Part shown: positions 6,508-9,165 of the stretch, piece by piece | Position numbering within the stretch: position 1 is the first letter of the stretch | Layout: each line of letters starts with the position of its first letter | Assembly (NCBI GenBank): GCA_013694885.1 | Contig: JACDBO010000164.1 | Coordinates: 1-9,165 of the forward strand | From: Chloroflexia bacterium | Lineage (GTDB): Bacteria > Chloroflexota > Chloroflexia > Thermomicrobiales > UBA6265 | Reading direction: 5' to 3' | DNA: 9,165 nucleotides | Translations under genes and position numbers: made by a program | Notes under the pieces: model-generated | Seen by the model: only the letters and a program-made list of their open reading frames with translations | Databases searched by the model: none | Told to the model about the DNA's origin: nothing

Positions 6508-7497
6508 TCATCCCTCCGCTGCCGTGGGGGCCGCTGGTGGCCGGTTGCTGATGCCGAGATCGAGTTCCCGCAAACTCACGGTGCGAACATCTCGGCTGAT
6601 CCGCCGAACCAGACCGGAGAGCACCTGCCCAGGACCTACTTCGACGAAGGTCGTCGCACCGCTGTCGACCATCTCGCGCACCGAGCGAGTCCAGTTCACC
6701 GGTCGCTCGACATGGTGCGCCAGCTCACGGCGGATCTCCCCCACCGACGTGATCGCCTGCCCCGTGACATTGCCGACGATCGGGAAGTGCGGCGCGCGCA
6801 GCTGGAGCCGACCGATCAACTCGCCGAGCTGGGTGGAGACACGGGCCATCAGCGGCGAGTGGGAGGCGATGCTGACGCCGAGCCGCGCCACCCGGCGCGC
6901 ACCCTGCTCGCGGGCAAGCTCCATCGCTCGCTGGAGCGCGCCGAGCTCCCCCGAGATGACCGTCTGGCCGGGGCAGTTGGCGTTGGCGATGGTGATGATG
7001 CCCTCGGACTCGGACGCGCGGCAGACGGCTTCGATCGTTTCGTCGTCGAGCCCGATGATCGCCGCCATGCCGCCCGGTCGCTCCCGGCCCGCCTCGCGCA
7101 TCAAGCGCCCGCGCTCGCGCACGAGCACGAGGGCGCTCTTGAAGTCGATGACATCGGCGGCGACGAGCGCGGTGAACTCGCCCAGCGAGTGCCCGGCGAC
7201 GATGACGGGGGTGATGACCTCGCCCATCGCCGCCGCCTTCTCCTTGATCGCGGCCAGCACGGCCATGCTGACCGTCAGGATCGCTGGTTGGGCGTTGTAG
7301 GTGTCTTCCAGTTCATCGTCCGGACCCTCGAAGCAGAGGCGAGAGAGCGCGAAGTTCAATTCCTGATCCGCATCGCGAAAGACCTCGCGGGCGGCGGGCG
7401 ACGTATCGAACAGTTCCTTGCCCATACCGACGCTCTGGCTGCCCTGACCGGGAAAGATAAAGGCGATCTTGTCGCCGAGCGTTTCGTGAAGGCTCAT
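6508..7497 (-). CDS. fabD: Malonyl-CoA:ACP transacylase
   Basis: This 329-residue acyltransferase moves malonyl from CoA to the acyl carrier protein and so supplies the extender unit for the condensing enzymes. It has FPGQGSQ at 15-21, the nucleophile Ser104 in GHSLGE, Arg129 in RERGRLM (which holds the malonyl carboxylate), and the catalytic His213 in ASHSPLM. The oxyanion-side Gln18 is present. A C-terminal tail of about 12 residues rich in Pro and Ala makes it slightly longer than the usual 310. The frame is open to 7635, but ATG 7497 has GAGGAT with GAGG five bases upstream, and the family starts there. The 222 bp between it and the upstream SDR leave room for its own promoter. I see no convincing -35/-10 pair. 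Confidence 0.96.
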   Translation of the reverse strand: MSLHETLGDKIAFIFPGQGSQSVGMGKELFDTSPAAREVFRDADQELNFALSRLCFEGPDDELEDTYNAQPAILTVSMAVLAAIKEKAAAMGEVITPVIVAGHSLGEFTALVAADVIDFKSALVLVRERGRLMREAGRERPGGMAAIIGLDDETIEAVCRASESEGIITIANANCPGQTVISGELGALQRAMELAREQGARRVARLGVSIASHSPLMARVSTQLGELIGRLQLRAPHFPIVGNVTGQAITSVGEIRRELAHHVERPVNWTRSVREMVDSGATTFVEVGPGQVLSGLVRRISRDVRTVSLRELDLGISNRPPAAPTAAEG

Positions 7498-7683
7498 CAG
7501 ATCCTCATTGCGGCGATGTGCAAGCGTGCCAAAGGCGTGAGGTGGGGTGTTGGATGCGACGCTCGATTTTCTGGCCAACAAATGCACCAAAAGTCCCCGC
7601 GACTGCCGTGATCCCGGCGCCGGGGGGACGTTCACAAGTCTATCACGAACCGCCGGAGCACCGTGCCGCCACCGTACAGACTC

Positions 7684-7718
7684 TCTCGGCCCTCGACCCT
7701 TGCTCCTCGACCCTTAGG
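7684..7718 (-). repeat. Degenerate heptads downstream of the SDR stop
   Basis: The 11-mer CCTCGACCCTT occurs at 7691-7701 and 7705-7715, exactly 14 bp (two heptads) apart. The whole stretch divides into five 7-bp units. On the minus (coding) strand they read CCTAAGG, GTCGAGG, AGCAAGG, GTCGAGG and GCCGAGA. They begin within a few bases of the TGA of the SDR (7720-7722), the same placement as the arrays at 1438-1476 and 4593-4620. Confidence 0.7.
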
Positions 7719-7719
7719 C

Positions 7720-8502
7720 TCAGATCGGCCAGCCACCGGTGGAGTCGATGAGCTGGCCGGTGACCCACGCAGCGGCGTCGCTGGCCAGCCAGGCAATCAG
7801 CCGGGCGGCATCGGCCGGCTCACCGAATCGACCCCGCGGCATTTGCGGCAGCAGTTCGGCGCGCAACTCCGGCGTGATCCAGCCGGTGTCGGTGACGCCG
7901 GGGTTCACCGCATTGACGGTGATACCGCGCGGCGCCAGCTCCGCCGCCAACGTCCGGGAGAAGGCGGCAATGGCGCCCTTGGTCGCCACGTACGCCAGCT
8001 CCTCCGGCATTGGACCCATGTTCTGACCCGACACGAGGTTGATGATCCGCCCACCCTCATGCCCCTGAAAGCGTCGAGCGAATTCGACGGCGAGCAGCGC
8101 CGTAGTGCGCACGTTCACCGCATAGTGCCGGTCGAGCGTCGCGGCGTCGAGTTTCTGGTATCCATCGCGGGTCGAGTGCGCGGCGTTGTTGACGAGGACC
8201 GTCACCGGCCCCAACCGCGCCTCGACCTCGTTGAGGAGATTCTCCGCGGCATCCGGCGCCGACAAGTCGATCGCGATGCCGGCAACGCGCACTCCCGTGG
8301 CGCGCAACGCCCCCTCGATCCGCGCCGGGTCGCCGGTGTCGGTCCCATACATCTCCCGGTCATAGTCGGCAAAGTGGCTGAAGGCGATGTCGGCGCCATC
8401 CCGCGCCAATGCGTCGCAGATCGCCGCGCCGATGCCCACCGTCCGCGACGCTCCGGTTACCAGCGCGACTCGACCGGAGAGGGAGCGAATCTGGTGGTCC
8501 AT
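7720..8502 (-). CDS. SDR family oxidoreductase (FabG/YgfF-like)
   Basis: This 260-residue short-chain dehydrogenase/reductase has the cofactor loop TGASRTVGIG at 16-25. That is two residues longer than the classical TGxxxGIG, as in SDRs annotated as FabG-like or YgfF-like. NNAA at 105-108 replaces NNAG. Asn130, Ser158, Tyr171 and Lys175 complete the catalytic tetrad. The segment between beta-2 and the adenine pocket (40-60, with YDREM) is also longer than in FabG. Its place upstream of fabD suggests it may be the ketoacyl reductase of this block, but the subfamily is not proven to act on ACP substrates. The ATG at 8502 has GGGAGG five bases upstream and is preferred to the ATG at 8538. A MITE-like repeat lies just upstream. 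Confidence 0.93.
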   Translation of the reverse strand: MDHQIRSLSGRVALVTGASRTVGIGAAICDALARDGADIAFSHFADYDREMYGTDTGDPARIEGALRATGVRVAGIAIDLSAPDAAENLLNEVEARLGPVTVLVNNAAHSTRDGYQKLDAATLDRHYAVNVRTTALLAVEFARRFQGHEGGRIINLVSGQNMGPMPEELAYVATKGAIAAFSRTLAAELAPRGITVNAVNPGVTDTGWITPELRAELLPQMPRGRFGEPADAARLIAWLASDAAAWVTGQLIDSTGGWPI

Positions 8503-8507
8503 CAGGT

Positions 8508-8513
8508 CCTCCC
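8508..8513 (-). promoter_or_regulatory. Shine-Dalgarno deciding the SDR start at 8502
   Basis: On the minus strand this reads GGGAGG, five bases before the ATG at 8502. It is the strongest ribosome site of the right-hand block, and it rules against the longer start at 8538. Confidence 0.75.
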
Positions 8514-8549
8514 AGGGCGAGAGGGACGTGTTCGGCATCCCGCCGAACG

Positions 8550-8698
8550 GTCATTTCGAGCGCAGCGCGAGAAATCTCTCGTTCATGGGCACTGCTCTCG
8601 TTGGAACGCTATTTGGATGAGAGTGGTTTGACATCTTGCCTCGTCGCCCTTCAACGAGAGATTTCTCGCTGATAACCATCACTGCGGCTCGAAATGAC
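8550..8698. mobile_element. MITE-like 149-bp inverted-repeat element
   Basis: The outer 11 bp GTCATTTCGAG (8550-8560) recur as the reverse complement at 8688-8698. An inner 17-bp block, GCGAGAAATCTCTCGTT (8567-8583), recurs inverted at 8653-8669. The two arms would be nearly identical 34-mers except that the right arm carries about 12 extra bases, TGATAACCATCA (8670-8681), between the blocks. The centre (8584-8652) has no open frame of note. Elements starting with this kind of GTCATTTCGAG end are scattered in many genomes, to my knowledge including thermophilic Chloroflexota. No clear target-site duplication is visible. It is probably non-autonomous, moved by a transposase elsewhere, or a transcribed foldback. 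Confidence 0.75.
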
Positions 8699-8764
8699 GA
8701 TGGAGGGAATCGCTCGAACCGGAGAGATTCGCGGGTTGGAGTCGATTTCACAGAGAAGGCCGCA

Positions 8765-9165
8765 TTATCCCTCGTAGCGGCCAAGGACGAGGACGGCGTT
8801 CTGACCGCCGAGACCGAACGAGTGCTTCGTCATGGCGTGGACCTCCGCGGCCAACGGCTCACCGTGGACGACGTTAAGGTCGATGGATGGGTCGGGCGTC
8901 TGGTAGTTCAACGTTGGTGGAATGCAGCGGTGATGGACCGTCAGGATCGCGGCGACGCTCTCCAGCGCCCCGGCGGCGGCCATGCAGTGACCGAACGCCC
9001 CCTTGACCGACGTCACCGGGATCTCGCGCGCGCGCTCCCCGAAGACGCGATGGATGGCCCGGGCTTCGGCCAGGTCACCCGACGGGGTGGAGGCGGCGTG
9101 GGCGTTGATGTGGTCGATCTGGTCGGGCGACATCCCCGCATCGCTCAGCGCCGCCTCGATCGCCC
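8765..9165 (-). CDS. Beta-ketoacyl synthase, FabF-like (N-terminal part outside window)
   Basis: The last 133 or so residues of a second condensing enzyme are visible, open to the right edge and ending in TAA at 8765. INAHAASTPSGD contains the first catalytic His. Lys and His follow at +32 and +37 (SVKGAFGH), the same spacing as in the FabF at 5172-6419, and the end KHSFGLGGQNA is typical of KAS II. The loop motif is KGAFGH rather than the usual KSMxGH. The active-site Cys lies outside the window, so it is not known whether this is an active ketosynthase or a chain-length-factor-like partner. As the first gene of the visible block, it suggests two elongating enzymes with different chain-length ranges. 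Confidence 0.9.
   Translation of the reverse strand, partial: AIEAALSDAGMSPDQIDHINAHAASTPSGDLAEARAIHRVFGERAREIPVTSVKGAFGHCMAAAGALESVAAILTVHHRCIPPTLNYQTPDPSIDLNVVHGEPLAAEVHAMTKHSFGLGGQNAVLVLGRYEG

Noticed and set aside
5136..6551. Long plus-strand open frame opposite fabF
   Set aside because: It is antisense to a clear FabF with all catalytic motifs. Its product is Arg/Gly/Asp-rich with no domain, as expected for a GC-rich shadow frame.
6442..7611. Long plus-strand open frame opposite fabD
   Set aside because: It mirrors the codons of FabD, is low in hydrophobic residues and has no recognisable motif. It is a shadow of high-GC coding.
7593..7629. GTCCCC...GGGGAC stem with the palindrome CCCGGCGCCGGG (7613-7624) upstream of fabD
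   Set aside because: GC-rich palindromes of this size are frequent in such DNA. There is no T-tract and no known operator match, so I did not call a terminator or operator.
7663..8631. Plus-strand open frame opposite the right SDR
   Set aside because: Same reasoning: the SDR on the other strand has a full tetrad and a strong ribosome site, while this frame runs into the inverted-repeat element.
8551..8784. Small minus-strand open frame over the inverted-repeat element
   Set aside because: It spans both repeat arms and has no ribosome site or conserved motif. It is a by-product of the foldback sequence.

Overview
This window is GC-rich bacterial chromosomal DNA, densely coding on both strands. 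It holds ten protein genes, two of which run off the window edges, and no RNA gene that I can see. The mix of genes, the 7-bp repeats and the dispersed foldback element suggest a Chloroflexota lineage such as the Thermomicrobia/Sphaerobacter group. That placement is an inference from general resemblance, not from a marker gene.

Right part (5172-9165, all minus strand): a type II fatty-acid or polyketide-like synthesis block. In transcription order it has the C-terminal part of a ketosynthase (8765-9165), a short-chain dehydrogenase/reductase (SDR, 7720-8502), malonyl-CoA:ACP transacylase FabD (6508-7497) and beta-ketoacyl-ACP synthase II FabF (5172-6419). Together these can load malonyl-ACP, condense it and probably reduce it. 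No acyl carrier protein gene lies between fabD and fabF. A 149-bp MITE-like inverted-repeat element (8550-8698) sits between the ketosynthase and the SDR.

Middle part (2326-5072, plus strand): a probable three-gene operon. It encodes an 8-oxoguanine-deaminase-like amidohydrolase, a polytopic membrane protein of family TIGR02587 and its usual partner TIGR02588, a single-pass membrane protein. The TIGR pair has no known function. A perfect 13-bp hairpin (5098-5126) separates this operon from the convergent fabF.

Left part (1-2226, minus strand): an NAD-type SDR, a Trp-rich 148-residue protein I do not recognise, and the N-terminal 222 residues of a PHBH-type FAD monooxygenase. The SDR is divergent from the amidohydrolase, with about 100 bp between the two starts.

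The most unexpected structure is non-coding. Three separate intergenic sites carry G-rich 7-bp tandem repeats that begin at or within about 5 bp of the stop codon of the gene they follow, always with the G-rich strand as the coding strand. One of them is duplicated in inverted orientation and forms a large foldback. I see no defence system, phage, CRISPR array or complete transposon.
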